Assembly: GCA_020441005.1 (NCBI GenBank)
Contig: JAGRNA010000031.1
Coordinates: forward strand, 1 to 32,344
Length of the DNA: 32,344 nt
Reading direction: 5' to 3'
Origin: Leptospiraceae bacterium
Lineage (GTDB): Bacteria > Spirochaetota > Leptospiria > Leptospirales > Leptonemataceae
Numbering within the stretch: position 1 is the first letter of the stretch; every line of letters begins with the position of its first letter. The notes beneath the pieces were generated by a model. It had not been told where the DNA came from and made no database searches. It was given only the letters and a program-made list of their open reading frames with translations. Below are positions 24,960 through 32,344 of the stretch, piece by piece. The translations under genes were made by a program, and so were the position numbers.

Positions 24960-26195
24960 GAGGCGTTCGGGATTCTCAATACATTCCTTGACGCGTACCA
25001 AAAAGGTAACGGCCTCCTTGCCATCAATGATGCGATGGTCATAGGAGAGGGCGATGTACATCATGGGTCGAATGACGATCTCATCTTGAACCACAACTGG
25101 CCGTTTGACAATATTATGCATACCCAGAATGCCGCTTTGCGGTGGATTGAGTATAGGCGTTGACATCATGGAACCATAAATACCGCCGTTTGAAATGGTA
25201 AATGTGCCGCCTTGCATGTCTTCGAGGGCCAGATTACCATCCCGAACCTTTTGGGCCATGCGCGCCAACTCGATTTCAAAACCGGCAAAGGTCAGTTGAT
25301 CGACTCCCCGGATCACCGGAACAACCAGGCCTTTGGGGCCGCCAACCGCCACACCTATGTCATAATAGTTTTTGTAAATTAAATCAGTGCCCCGTATTTC
25401 GGCATTCACAGCCGGCACAGATTTTAAAGCCTCTACGGCAGCATGGGCAAAAAAAGACATAAAGCCGAGCCCAATACCATATTTTTCCTTGAAGACTTCC
25501 TTGTATTGAGACCGCAAGGCCATGACACGGGACATATCCACTTCATTGAAGGTAGTCAGAATAGCGGCTGTTTGCTGAGCTTCCACCAGTCGTTCGGCAA
25601 TTCGCTGCCGCAGGCGTGACATCGGTTTTACGGTTTCTAGTTCAGCAGCAGATGTGAGTCGGCGCGGCGGTGCCTCCGGAATCGCCTGGCTGGATTGTTG
25701 TTTGGTGCTATGACTGGCGTTTTGCAAATGCTGTACAATGTCGGCCTTGCGGACCTGGCCACGTATCCCGGTGCCTTGCAGCTGTCCGGGATCCACCTGG
25801 TTTTCGCGTGCCAGACGATCGGCACCGGGAGGTACTGTGGTATTCGGATTCCCGGTTTGCGGAACGCCGGCTGATGACTGATTGCCTGCGCTGTCGACTG
25901 CACCCGTTGGATCAGTGGCATCGCCCGCAGTCGACGGGGCAGCTCCTGCACTGGCACTACCTTCCTCATACCGGGCAATGACTTCATCTATGGCTACTGT
26001 TTCACCGCTACTCTTCAAAATCTCGGTCAACACGCCGCTGGTCGGGGCCGGCACTTCCATGGTGACTTTATCGGTTTCAATCTCTACCAGGGTGTCGCCG
26101 CTTTGAAAACCCTGGCCGGGGGAAACATGCCAGTCTGCAATCGTGCCTTCGGTTATTGATTCACCCATCGCGGGAACTTTAATTGACTTTGCCAT
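24945..26195 (-). CDS. sucB: 2-Oxoglutarate dehydrogenase E2, dihydrolipoyl succinyltransferase
   Basis: The 416-residue E2 core subunit transfers succinyl groups to CoA. Domains in order: lipoyl domain 1-75 with the lipoylated K43 in ETDKVTMEV, a Gly/Pro/Ala/Thr linker about 78-120, peripheral subunit-binding domain about 122-160 ([19 protein letters not shown]), and catalytic domain from about 190 to the end. The catalytic HxxxDG is DHRIIDG (H387, D391). It starts 5 bp after sucA, in the usual sucA-sucB order. The third subunit, Lpd, is encoded 4.3 kb away. Confidence 0.97.
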   Translation of the reverse strand: MAKSIKVPAMGESITEGTIADWHVSPGQGFQSGDTLVEIETDKVTMEVPAPTSGVLTEILKSSGETVAIDEVIARYEEGSASAGAAPSTAGDATDPTGAVDSAGNQSSAGVPQTGNPNTTVPPGADRLARENQVDPGQLQGTGIRGQVRKADIVQHLQNASHSTKQQSSQAIPEAPPRRLTSAAELETVKPMSRLRQRIAERLVEAQQTAAILTTFNEVDMSRVMALRSQYKEVFKEKYGIGLGFMSFFAHAAVEALKSVPAVNAEIRGTDLIYKNYYDIGVAVGGPKGLVVPVIRGVDQLTFAGFEIELARMAQKVRDGNLALEDMQGGTFTISNGGIYGSMMSTPILNPPQSGILGMHNIVKRPVVVQDEIVIRPMMYIALSYDHRIIDGKEAVTFLVRVKECIENPERLLLAI

Positions 26196-26200
26196 ATGCT

Positions 26201-28993
26201 TTAATTCTTCCTGATTTCGATAGTGCTCTCTATATCACCCCGGCCGCAAAAGGCTTCTTCCATAATCTCGTTTTCTTCACGTTTATGAACAACCATATAC
26301 CCTGTAGCCGTGCTTGCAGATGCGGGCCGTCCAATGTAGTGCAGCGTGCGCGGAGAGTGCACCTGATTCATAAAACGGGTTTCTGCGTAAATCCAGGCCC
26401 CCTGGTTGCGCGGTTCATCCTGTACCCAGACCACTTCATTGGCATTGCCATAATGATCCAGTACTTCCTGCACAGCTTTTTCCGGCCATGGATAGAGCAT
26501 TTCAATGCGCACAATGGCGACCGTCCAGGCCTCGCGCGCGCTTTGTTGGCGCATTAGCTCATAGTAAATCTTGCCCGCACAAAACAGGATCCGTTGCACA
26601 TCTTTGGCCCGCTTTGAACTGTCTGGATCATCGATCAGGGCCTGAAAGTGTCCGTGTACCAGTTCGATCGGACGAGACGCCGCAGCGGGTAAACGCAAAA
26701 GGGATTTGGGGCTCATTATGATCAATGGTTTGCGCACATCACGCAGCATCTGACGCCGGATCAGGTGAAAATACTGCGCCGGAGTAGTGGGCACGGCGAC
26801 CTGGATATTATCCCGGGAGCACAATTGCAAGAATCGCTCTAAACGAGCACTGGAATGCTCAGGCCCCTGGCCCTCGTAGCCGTGGGGCAGCAAGAGGACC
26901 AACCCGGACATCCGGTGCCATTTGGCTTCGCAACTGGAAATGAATTGGTCTATGATAACCTGGGCATTATTGACAAAATCGCCAAATTGGGCCTCCCAAA
27001 TCGTCAGGGTACCCGGATCGGCCAATGAATATCCGAATTCAAAACCAAGTACGGCCATTTCACTCAAAGGGCTGTTGATGATCTCAATGCGGGCCTTCTC
27101 CTGGCCAATGTGGGCCAGGGGCATCCAGGAACGGCCAGGTGTCCGTGTATCTGCTAGTACTGCGTGGCGATGACTAAAGGTGCCACGCTGCGTGTCCTGC
27201 CCGGTCAGGCGTATATGGAAGCCTTCCTCCAGGAGGCTGCCGTAGGCAATCTGCTCCGTTTGGCCCCAATCTAGAGTTGCACTCTGAAAATCCGCAGTGG
27301 CTTGCTTGCGGCTTTCTAACAGGCGTGCAATTTTGCTATTCGGTTGAAAGTCCGCTGGCAGCGTGCACAGTTGCTGATTCAGATCTTGCACCCGCTCGCG
27401 GGCTATGGCTGTATGGGGCTCTACCACGCTGGCCCGTCGGATACCCTGCCATTGCCGGTTCAGGCTATCATGCTGGATCTCAATATTCTCTTGCTGTAGG
27501 CGTTGATAGGCATCTTCCAGTCTTTGATTGCAACGGTTCCGGATCGCAGCCAGATCGGTTTCGGCCAGACCCTCGTTCAACAATCTTGATTCGTACAAGC
27601 GGGCGGTTGTTTTGTGCTGTTTGATTTTTCGGTATAGATCAGGCTGAGTGAAGGCCGGTTCGTCTGTTTCATTGTGGCCCCAGCGGCGGTAGCAAATAAT
27701 ATCCAGAAAGACGTCTGTTTTGAATTCCTGGCGCCAGCTTAGACACCATAAGATAGCCTGATAACAGGCCTCGGGGTCATCCCCGTTGACATGAAAAATC
27801 GGGCATTGCAGCATTTTGGCCAGGTCAGTACAATAGGTGCTGGAGCGGCTTTCCGCCGGATTGGTGGTAAAACCGATCTGATTATTGACTACAATGTGCA
27901 ATGTGCCGCCGACTGTGTAACCAGGCAAATCGGCCATATTCAGGATTTCATAGTTGATGCCTTGTCCGGCCAGGGCGGCGTCTCCATGAATCAGCACCGG
28001 CAAATGCCGGGTGCGATCCTGATCAGCATGGTTGGTTTGTCTGGCGCGGGTGGAACCCAGTATAACCGGGTTGATTGCTTCCAGATGGCTAGGATTAAAA
28101 CCCAGGCTGAGGTGTACAGGATAACCGCGTAGATACTCAATATCGGACGAGAAGCCCATATGGTATTTCACATCACCAGCGCGCTCCTCTGTCTGAACCT
28201 TTTCATCGAACTCGGCAAAAATAGAAGCTGGATCCTTGCCCATGACATTGGCTAACACATTCAAGCGGCCCCGATGGGCCATGCCAATCACAACTTGTTC
28301 TATTTGAAAAGTGGCAGCATTTTCGATCAAGGCATTAAGGGTGGGGATCAGGCTTTCCCCCCCCTCCAGGCTAAAGCGCTTTTTACCAGGATAGCGGGTG
28401 GCCAGGAACTTTTCAAAGCTTTCGGCCTCATACAGCTTCTCAAAAATGCGCAGGCGAATGCTGGTCTCAAGACGTGCGTCCGGATTGCGGCTTTCGATCT
28501 GCTCGATCAACCAGCGGCGTCGCTGATCATCACGTATATAATAGAACTCGCTGCCGACAGAAGCGCAATAGGCCTTCTGCATTCGTTGGATGAAAACGCT
28601 AATCGGCGCCGACTGCTTCTGACCGCCAAAGAACAGGTTTACCTTTTGGCGCAACTCCCGTGCGCTGAATTGCTGCTCGGCAAAGTGCAGGTGATGATCC
28701 GGACTGGCCGCATCATGTAAAGGATTGGTCAGGGCCTGCAAGTGACCATGCCGGCGATAGGATTGCATCAAGCCAATCATGCGCATGTGCAAATCTGTTG
28801 TGGCGGTGACCTCCGGCAGGTCTGTTTCGAGATCATGATCCAGCAGATCAGACTGGACGTTCTCCATACTGTTAAAGAAGTCGATCCAGTTCGTTGGCAA
28901 GGAGCCGGGATCGGCCAGGAATTGCTCGTATTTATCCTCCAGCAGCTCCAGATTGGCCGGGTTGAGGATACTCTCGCTTGCCGGGTTTAGCAT
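26201..28993 (-). CDS. sucA: 2-Oxoglutarate dehydrogenase E1
   Basis: This thiamine-diphosphate E1 decarboxylates 2-oxoglutarate in the TCA cycle; at 930 residues it is of normal length. The family signatures run in order: an N-terminal E2-binding helix ([19 protein letters not shown], about 18-36), [37 protein letters not shown], the thiamine-diphosphate Asn region [34 protein letters not shown], and near the C-terminus EEPRN-like [10 protein letters not shown]. It is followed after 5 bp by sucB. No terminator is visible between it and the upstream rpsR (gap 69 bp). Confidence 0.98.
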   Translation of the reverse strand: MLNPASESILNPANLELLEDKYEQFLADPGSLPTNWIDFFNSMENVQSDLLDHDLETDLPEVTATTDLHMRMIGLMQSYRRHGHLQALTNPLHDAASPDHHLHFAEQQFSARELRQKVNLFFGGQKQSAPISVFIQRMQKAYCASVGSEFYYIRDDQRRRWLIEQIESRNPDARLETSIRLRIFEKLYEAESFEKFLATRYPGKKRFSLEGGESLIPTLNALIENAATFQIEQVVIGMAHRGRLNVLANVMGKDPASIFAEFDEKVQTEERAGDVKYHMGFSSDIEYLRGYPVHLSLGFNPSHLEAINPVILGSTRARQTNHADQDRTRHLPVLIHGDAALAGQGINYEILNMADLPGYTVGGTLHIVVNNQIGFTTNPAESRSSTYCTDLAKMLQCPIFHVNGDDPEACYQAILWCLSWRQEFKTDVFLDIICYRRWGHNETDEPAFTQPDLYRKIKQHKTTARLYESRLLNEGLAETDLAAIRNRCNQRLEDAYQRLQQENIEIQHDSLNRQWQGIRRASVVEPHTAIARERVQDLNQQLCTLPADFQPNSKIARLLESRKQATADFQSATLDWGQTEQIAYGSLLEEGFHIRLTGQDTQRGTFSHRHAVLADTRTPGRSWMPLAHIGQEKARIEIINSPLSEMAVLGFEFGYSLADPGTLTIWEAQFGDFVNNAQVIIDQFISSCEAKWHRMSGLVLLLPHGYEGQGPEHSSARLERFLQLCSRDNIQVAVPTTPAQYFHLIRRQMLRDVRKPLIIMSPKSLLRLPAAASRPIELVHGHFQALIDDPDSSKRAKDVQRILFCAGKIYYELMRQQSAREAWTVAIVRIEMLYPWPEKAVQEVLDHYGNANEVVWVQDEPRNQGAWIYAETRFMNQVHSPRTLHYIGRPASASTATGYMVVHKREENEIMEEAFCGRGDIESTIEIRKN

Positions 28994-29062
28994 TACTAGC
29001 TGACTTCACGGTTTCGGGCCGATCGTTGCCGGATCCACCCGCGTTATCATTACACCCTGGGA

Positions 29063-29350
29063 TTACCTTTTAGTGATTGGCAACAAATTAATCTGACGGG
29101 ATCGTTTGATTTCGCGAGCTATTTTGCGCTGAATTTTAGCGGTGGCGCCAGTCATACGACGCGGCAGGATTTTACCGGTTTTAGAAATAAATCGTTCCAA
29201 CACTTCCGGATGTTTAAAATCCAGTTTCAGATTACGTGTATCCAGCACCTTTTTACGATAACGGGTCTTGCGCTGATGCGGGCGTCGATCTCCCGAATCT
29301 GCGCCCACATTTTGGAGATCTGGACTAGATTTATTTTCGTTTTCGCTCAT
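29063..29350 (-). CDS. rpsR: 30S ribosomal protein bS18, Cys-free form
   Basis: The 95-residue product from ATG 29350 has a charged, variable N-terminus (1-30) and the conserved S18 core: DFKHPEVLERFISKTGKILP, then RRMTGATAKIQRKIAREIKR and a LLPIT ending. It binds S6 and 16S rRNA in the platform. No cysteine is present anywhere; many S18 proteins carry a Cys motif in the N-terminal region. rpsR normally sits with rpsF, ssb and rplI, but here its neighbours are sucA and an esterase-like gene, so a second copy may exist elsewhere. The in-frame TTG at 29374 is not used. Confidence 0.94.
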   Translation of the reverse strand: MSENENKSSPDLQNVGADSGDRRPHQRKTRYRKKVLDTRNLKLDFKHPEVLERFISKTGKILPRRMTGATAKIQRKIAREIKRSRQINLLPITKR

Positions 29351-29437
29351 ATGGATAAGTACAGGGGACCACAATCTGCAGGCTTTTTATTTTGTAAACT
29401 GAATTAGAAATTTGTTTTGCTAATCACTGGCCAGACC

Positions 29438-30391
29438 CTACTGCGTCAGGTCGAGGTGTTCCCGGATGAATTCGAGGGATTTCAGCCGTTGTTCCATTTG
29501 CCAGTTGCGGGTCTCATCTGTCAGATAAACCTGCATGTCCTTGCTGCAACGCAGGTGGTTAAAAAAGCCAAAGCCGGGTCGCGGCGGATTCTGAGCGTCA
29601 TCCATGCTGGCCTGCAACAGGACCGGCATTTCCAGTTTTTCGGACCAATTGAGTGGATCCAGGTAAGCCAGACTATTGCGTACTTTGCGGCTGACACCTT
29701 TGCCAGGTCGATAGAGCAGATTTGTTTCGCGTGCCATGGGGCTTTGGGCATCTTTTAGCCACTGCTCATACCACATCAATGCCGGTCGCTCCAGAGCGAT
29801 TACCCGGATGGATTGAGGCTGTTGGCTGGCTAAAAAAACGGCCATTGCGCCGCCCAAACCATGGCCAATTACAGCAATTTGATCACTGGCCAGACCCTTC
29901 TGCAGTCGAATAAAGTCAAGGCAGCGCATGGCATCCAGATAACACTGCCACAGGTAGTTATGACGGGCCTCCTGTAGACCGGTATCCTGAATCAGGTGCC
30001 TGGGGTCCGTCTCGTCCGGATCGACCGTTGTGACGGACTTGCCCGTCTGGTGGTCGCGCAGCATAAAGTGAAACTGGGCGATTTTTTGCGCTCCAGACTG
30101 GCGGGCTATGAGCGGTTCGTCCAGGTAATCGTGGAACACAATCACGACCGGGATTTTGGCCCCTAATTTGGGCATACTGACGATGGCTTGCAAACGACTG
30201 TGATCAATGCCATCAAAACTGGCATCATAGCTGTTTTCCCGTCCAAAGGATTTTTTTAATTGAATTCGCAGTTGAGCGTTGACCGGCACCTTCATCAGCT
30301 CGTTACGGGATTCTTCCCAAAACTGGTCCAGATCAGGTGGAGTATCCAATTCCGGGAAAACCTGGAAGCATTCATCAAAACTGAACTGCAT
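29438..30391 (-). CDS. Acetyl-xylan-esterase-like alpha/beta-hydrolase lacking its catalytic serine
   Basis: The 317-residue protein has the AXE1/cephalosporin-C deacetylase layout: PPDLDQFWEESRNEL at the N-terminus, a beta-rich entry, then the hydrolase core. At the nucleophile elbow, where the family reads GGSQGG, this protein has G176-H-G-L-G-G181, so the Ser is Gly178; I checked this in the DNA (cat ggt ttg ggc). The C-terminal acid region (SMDDAQNPPRPG) is recognisable, but the final strand (VYLTDETRNW) shows no clear catalytic His. HGY at the oxyanion side reads HDY. I infer a pseudoenzyme or a repurposed binding protein. AGGA lies about ten bases before the ATG. It appears monocistronic, and 60-100 bp downstream comes rpsR. 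Confidence 0.7.
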   Translation of the reverse strand: MQFSFDECFQVFPELDTPPDLDQFWEESRNELMKVPVNAQLRIQLKKSFGRENSYDASFDGIDHSRLQAIVSMPKLGAKIPVVIVFHDYLDEPLIARQSGAQKIAQFHFMLRDHQTGKSVTTVDPDETDPRHLIQDTGLQEARHNYLWQCYLDAMRCLDFIRLQKGLASDQIAVIGHGLGGAMAVFLASQQPQSIRVIALERPALMWYEQWLKDAQSPMARETNLLYRPGKGVSRKVRNSLAYLDPLNWSEKLEMPVLLQASMDDAQNPPRPGFGFFNHLRCSKDMQVYLTDETRNWQMEQRLKSLEFIREHLDLTQ

Positions 30392-30686
30392 GTTTTGTGG
30401 TCCTTTTACTCCGGATCAGGTCACACGGGCCTGTTTGAGAGCCATCTTGCGCCTTTTACAACCGGTGTAGTCTGTCTTTCCATGGTTGTCCGGTGAACGC
30501 ACAAAATGACAAGACAAATCCTGACCGGCGGGGCAACAGTCAATACGAAGCGGTCAATAACCGATACTATGGAATGCGGATCCCCGCGACCGTATTGCAA
30601 TGCCAGGCTTGCAGTGAAAGGAAAAAATCTTTTTGATCAGGCCGTGCACAGTACGAAATTAAATAGGGCAGGTATAAAAGACGACT
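30392..30686. other. Divergent intergenic region upstream of the cyclic-nucleotide-binding genes
   Basis: This stretch of about 295 bases separates two divergent units. I find no gene, and no clear sigma-70 promoter or CRP-type palindrome. The only possible element is an AT-rich segment just ahead of 30687 (about 30655-30680). Confidence 0.35.
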
Positions 30687-31061
30687 ATGAAGCTGACAGA
30701 AAGTGGTACCCTGGTTAAATTTCGCAAGGGAGAAACAATATACAAGAAAGACTTTCTGGTGAATGAGCTTTGCGTCTTTCTGATTGTGGAAGGGCAGGTG
30801 GAATTGGCCAAATCCTACAATGCCCTGCACAAGGACCGTTTTCTGCTGCAAAAAGGCGAGGTTTTTGGCATGCTGGAGGTCCTGAATGGCGGCAATCGCT
30901 ACACATCGGCCATTGCAGAAGACGATGTGCAGGCGATCGCCTTTACCCGAGTGGAGTATGAAAAAAACCTGGTCGCTAATCTCAGTTTCGCCCTTTTGAA
31001 TATTCGGATTATGAGCAAATTATTGCGCGAATTGAACCTGCGTATCAAGCAATCGGATTAG
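30687..31061 (+). CDS. Cyclic-nucleotide-binding domain protein with degenerate phosphate cassette
   Basis: The whole 124-residue protein is one cNBD/CRP-type beta-roll plus a C-terminal helix, with no DNA-binding or other output domain. The beta-roll is clear: LVKFRKGETIYKKDF, then FLIVEGQVEL and FLLQKGEVFGML. The phosphate-binding cassette is off-consensus. Canonical FGExxL...R(S/T)A reads FGMLEVLNGGNRYTSA (60-75), so the cyclic-nucleotide-contacting Glu is displaced and an extra residue separates Arg71 from the TSA. Binding of cAMP is therefore doubtful; it may be a regulatory partner of the next protein. The downstream gene starts 21 bp after the stop. Confidence 0.75.
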   Translation: MKLTESGTLVKFRKGETIYKKDFLVNELCVFLIVEGQVELAKSYNALHKDRFLLQKGEVFGMLEVLNGGNRYTSAIAEDDVQAIAFTRVEYEKNLVANLSFALLNIRIMSKLLRELNLRIKQSD

Positions 31062-31082
31062 CAATCAGCCTTGGAAGGGAAC

Positions 31083-31535
31083 ATGGGAATGGATACTGAA
31101 ATTACACATGATTTTGACCTGATGAAGCTCGGCTTCGAAGGCGAGCAGGGCCTGACGGCTGAATTGTTTCTAAAATATGGAAAAACCTTCGAGCCGCGGC
31201 AGATCATTATTCGCGAGGGCGAGGCCGGTCACGAGGTATATTTGATTATTGCCGGCAAGGTCGTTGTGACCGAGAAGATCAAACAGGGGAATTACAAGGT
31301 CTTGAGTTCCCTCGGTGCCGGTGAGATTTTTGGTGAAATGGCAATTCTGGATAATACGCCCCGATCGGCCACGCTGATTGCCGCCACCCAGACGCGTCTT
31401 TTAGCTCTGGATAAATCCAGCTTCGAGCTAATTTTTAAAACGCATCCCAGGTGGGCGATGAAAATCCTGACGGCGCTTTCCCGTCGAATTCAAAACGCCT
31501 TTCAGCAACTTGAGGATTTGCATGCCCGTCGCTAG
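31083..31535 (+). CDS. Cyclic-nucleotide-binding domain protein with intact cassette
   Basis: The 150-residue protein carries a cNBD (about 25-140) with a perfect phosphate-binding cassette, GEIFGEMAILDNTPRSATLI, where E85 and R94 are the canonical cAMP contacts. An N-terminal helical stretch (about 1-25) and a C-terminal helix (LTALSRRIQNAFQQLEDL) flank it; no DNA-binding domain is present. It is likely a stand-alone cAMP sensor that acts through protein contacts. ATG 31083 has a strong GGAAGGGA right upstream, ATG 31089 is equally plausible, and an in-frame TTG at 31071 is rejected. The next gene overlaps its end by 14 bp. Confidence 0.88.
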   Translation: MGMDTEITHDFDLMKLGFEGEQGLTAELFLKYGKTFEPRQIIIREGEAGHEVYLIIAGKVVVTEKIKQGNYKVLSSLGAGEIFGEMAILDNTPRSATLIAATQTRLLALDKSSFELIFKTHPRWAMKILTALSRRIQNAFQQLEDLHARR

Positions 31536-32344
31536 TGATCCCCTGGTATTGCCCCATTACCCCGCTCAGGCAGGAAATACCGATCAAGATCAGCCCATTG
31601 CATTTCAATCCAGCTGGCGGCGTTTACCTCTGGAGCAGTTGGTGCAGCTTTGGGTCACGCAAAGCAACTTTGATTGCCAGATTATAAAGGAGAACCATTT
31701 CGATCGTCGAGTTATGCGCTACTTGCGCCGCCTGGGTCTGGAGCTGCCCGGGAGTCAGGTCTTTGGAACTCATGATCGCTCCGCCATGCGCGCCCTGCTG
31801 GTGCTGCAAAAAGGAGAACGGGAAACCAGTCGACCAGCCCTGATGCGCAGTCTCAGCCATTTCTTGTGGGATGGCGGTTATAGCCAAAAGAATTGTCTTT
31901 TACTCGCACTGCTGGAATCGCACCCTGTTGCTCGAGTCATCGGACGACGCCACCAGCAGGTCCTGGCTCTGATTGTCGCGCGGGCCCAGGTCTTACCCGG
32001 AGAAAGAAGTATCCCCGCGCGCTGGCCGCCGCCGGCCTTGCAAAACTGGAGTCGCCCAAAAGATAAGCCAACGGCTCCAGCCAGCACTACCAATGAGATT
32101 ACCACAGCAGATACCCGCAACTCCCCACCAGTGAAAGTATGTGTCAGCCCGGCAACACTCCCGGTGCAAGGGATAGAAACCAGGGACCAGAATCAGGCGG
32201 CGGGCATGACGGCCCCGGCCCCGGCTCCGGTGGTGGGCAAGCCCCAGGAGTCTGCCCAGCCGGTTGGTGCCATCGAGACCCCCGCGGGGCCGCTATCCTG
32301 GAAGCATGCGCTTTTAGGTGCGGGAAAGACAGCTGGAGGACGGA
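31522..32344 (+). CDS. Unknown protein, N-terminal part only (runs off right edge)
   Basis: The frame is open for 274 codons from ATG 31522 to the edge. TGAGGA stands five bases before ATG, and it overlaps the cNBD stop by 14 bp, which argues for translational coupling. The first 170 residues look folded and helical with many Arg and Leu (RRVMRYLRRLGLELPGSQVF, ALMRSLSHFLWDGG). After about 175 the sequence is a Pro/Ala/Thr/Gly-rich linker (TAPAPAPVVGKPQESAQPV). I do not recognise the domain. Position in the operon suggests it is the effector or partner of the cNBD proteins, which is inference. Confidence 0.7.
   Translation, partial: MPVASDPLVLPHYPAQAGNTDQDQPIAFQSSWRRLPLEQLVQLWVTQSNFDCQIIKENHFDRRVMRYLRRLGLELPGSQVFGTHDRSAMRALLVLQKGERETSRPALMRSLSHFLWDGGYSQKNCLLLALLESHPVARVIGRRHQQVLALIVARAQVLPGERSIPARWPPPALQNWSRPKDKPTAPASTTNEITTADTRNSPPVKVCVSPATLPVQGIETRDQNQAAGMTAPAPAPVVGKPQESAQPVGAIETPAGPLSWKHALLGAGKTAGGR

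Noticed and set aside
27791..28720. Plus-strand frames opposite sucA
   Set aside because: They are shadows of a strongly conserved 930-residue gene.
31071..31082. TTG start for the second cyclic-nucleotide-binding gene
   Set aside because: This TTG lies within the ribosome-binding site of the ATG at 31083.

Overview
The window most likely comes from a spirochaete of the order Leptospirales, outside the pathogenic Leptospira and closer in flavour to Turneriella or Leptonema. This is inference. It rests on a full-length BLUF-domain adenylate cyclase of the kind characterised from Leptonema illini and Turneriella parva, loose spirochaete-style lipoboxes on several exported proteins, a FecR-domain lipoprotein, a GT3-type glycogen synthase and an ExbB-ExbD-ExbD-TonB cluster. 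Base composition looks moderate and even. I see no insertion sequences, phage genes, CRISPR arrays or rRNA. There is one tRNA.

Layout. 1-2390: a membrane-anchored proline-rich protein cut by the left edge (minus), divergent from a PpiD/SurA-like anchored protein and CheX (plus), closed by a strong terminator. 2462-5000: a FecR lipoprotein, trpS (convergent) and a membrane protein with four CxxC pairs. 5038-6937: a two-gene minus unit, a short chemoreceptor followed by a small V4R-like protein. 7236-10408: a VWA/YfbK-like lipoprotein divergent from another lipoprotein across about 630 bp with no convincing gene. 10593-13093: a serine beta-lactamase-like lipoprotein and the BLUF-adenylate cyclase. 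13172-16567: a minus operon ExbB, ExbD, ExbD, TonB-like, CHAD-like. 16688-18342: a GAF-GGDEF diguanylate cyclase and a small unknown gene. 18367-19235: tRNA-Leu(CAA) and rsmE. 19224-23065: a minus operon of GT3 glycogen synthase, GNAT acetyltransferase and dihydrolipoyl dehydrogenase. 23178-24959: mtnA with a class II aldolase. 24945-28993: sucA-sucB (minus). 29063-29350: a lone rpsR. 29438-30391: an acetyl-xylan-esterase-like protein lacking its nucleophile. 30687-32344: two cyclic-nucleotide-binding proteins and an unknown gene cut by the right edge.

How the genes fit together. SucA, SucB and Lpd supply all three activities of the 2-oxoglutarate dehydrogenase complex, although lpd is transcribed with glycogen synthase. 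The BLUF cyclase would make cAMP in blue light. About 18 kb away are two stand-alone cAMP-receptor-like domains, one with an intact phosphate-binding cassette and one degenerate. The GAF-GGDEF enzyme adds c-di-GMP, and the chemoreceptor and CheX add chemotaxis signalling. The points most worth a second look are the photoactivated cyclase, the catalytically dead esterase homologue, the chemoreceptor/V4R-like pair, the Cys-free S18 outside its usual operon, and two divergent genes that appear to start on the two strands of one 6-bp palindrome.
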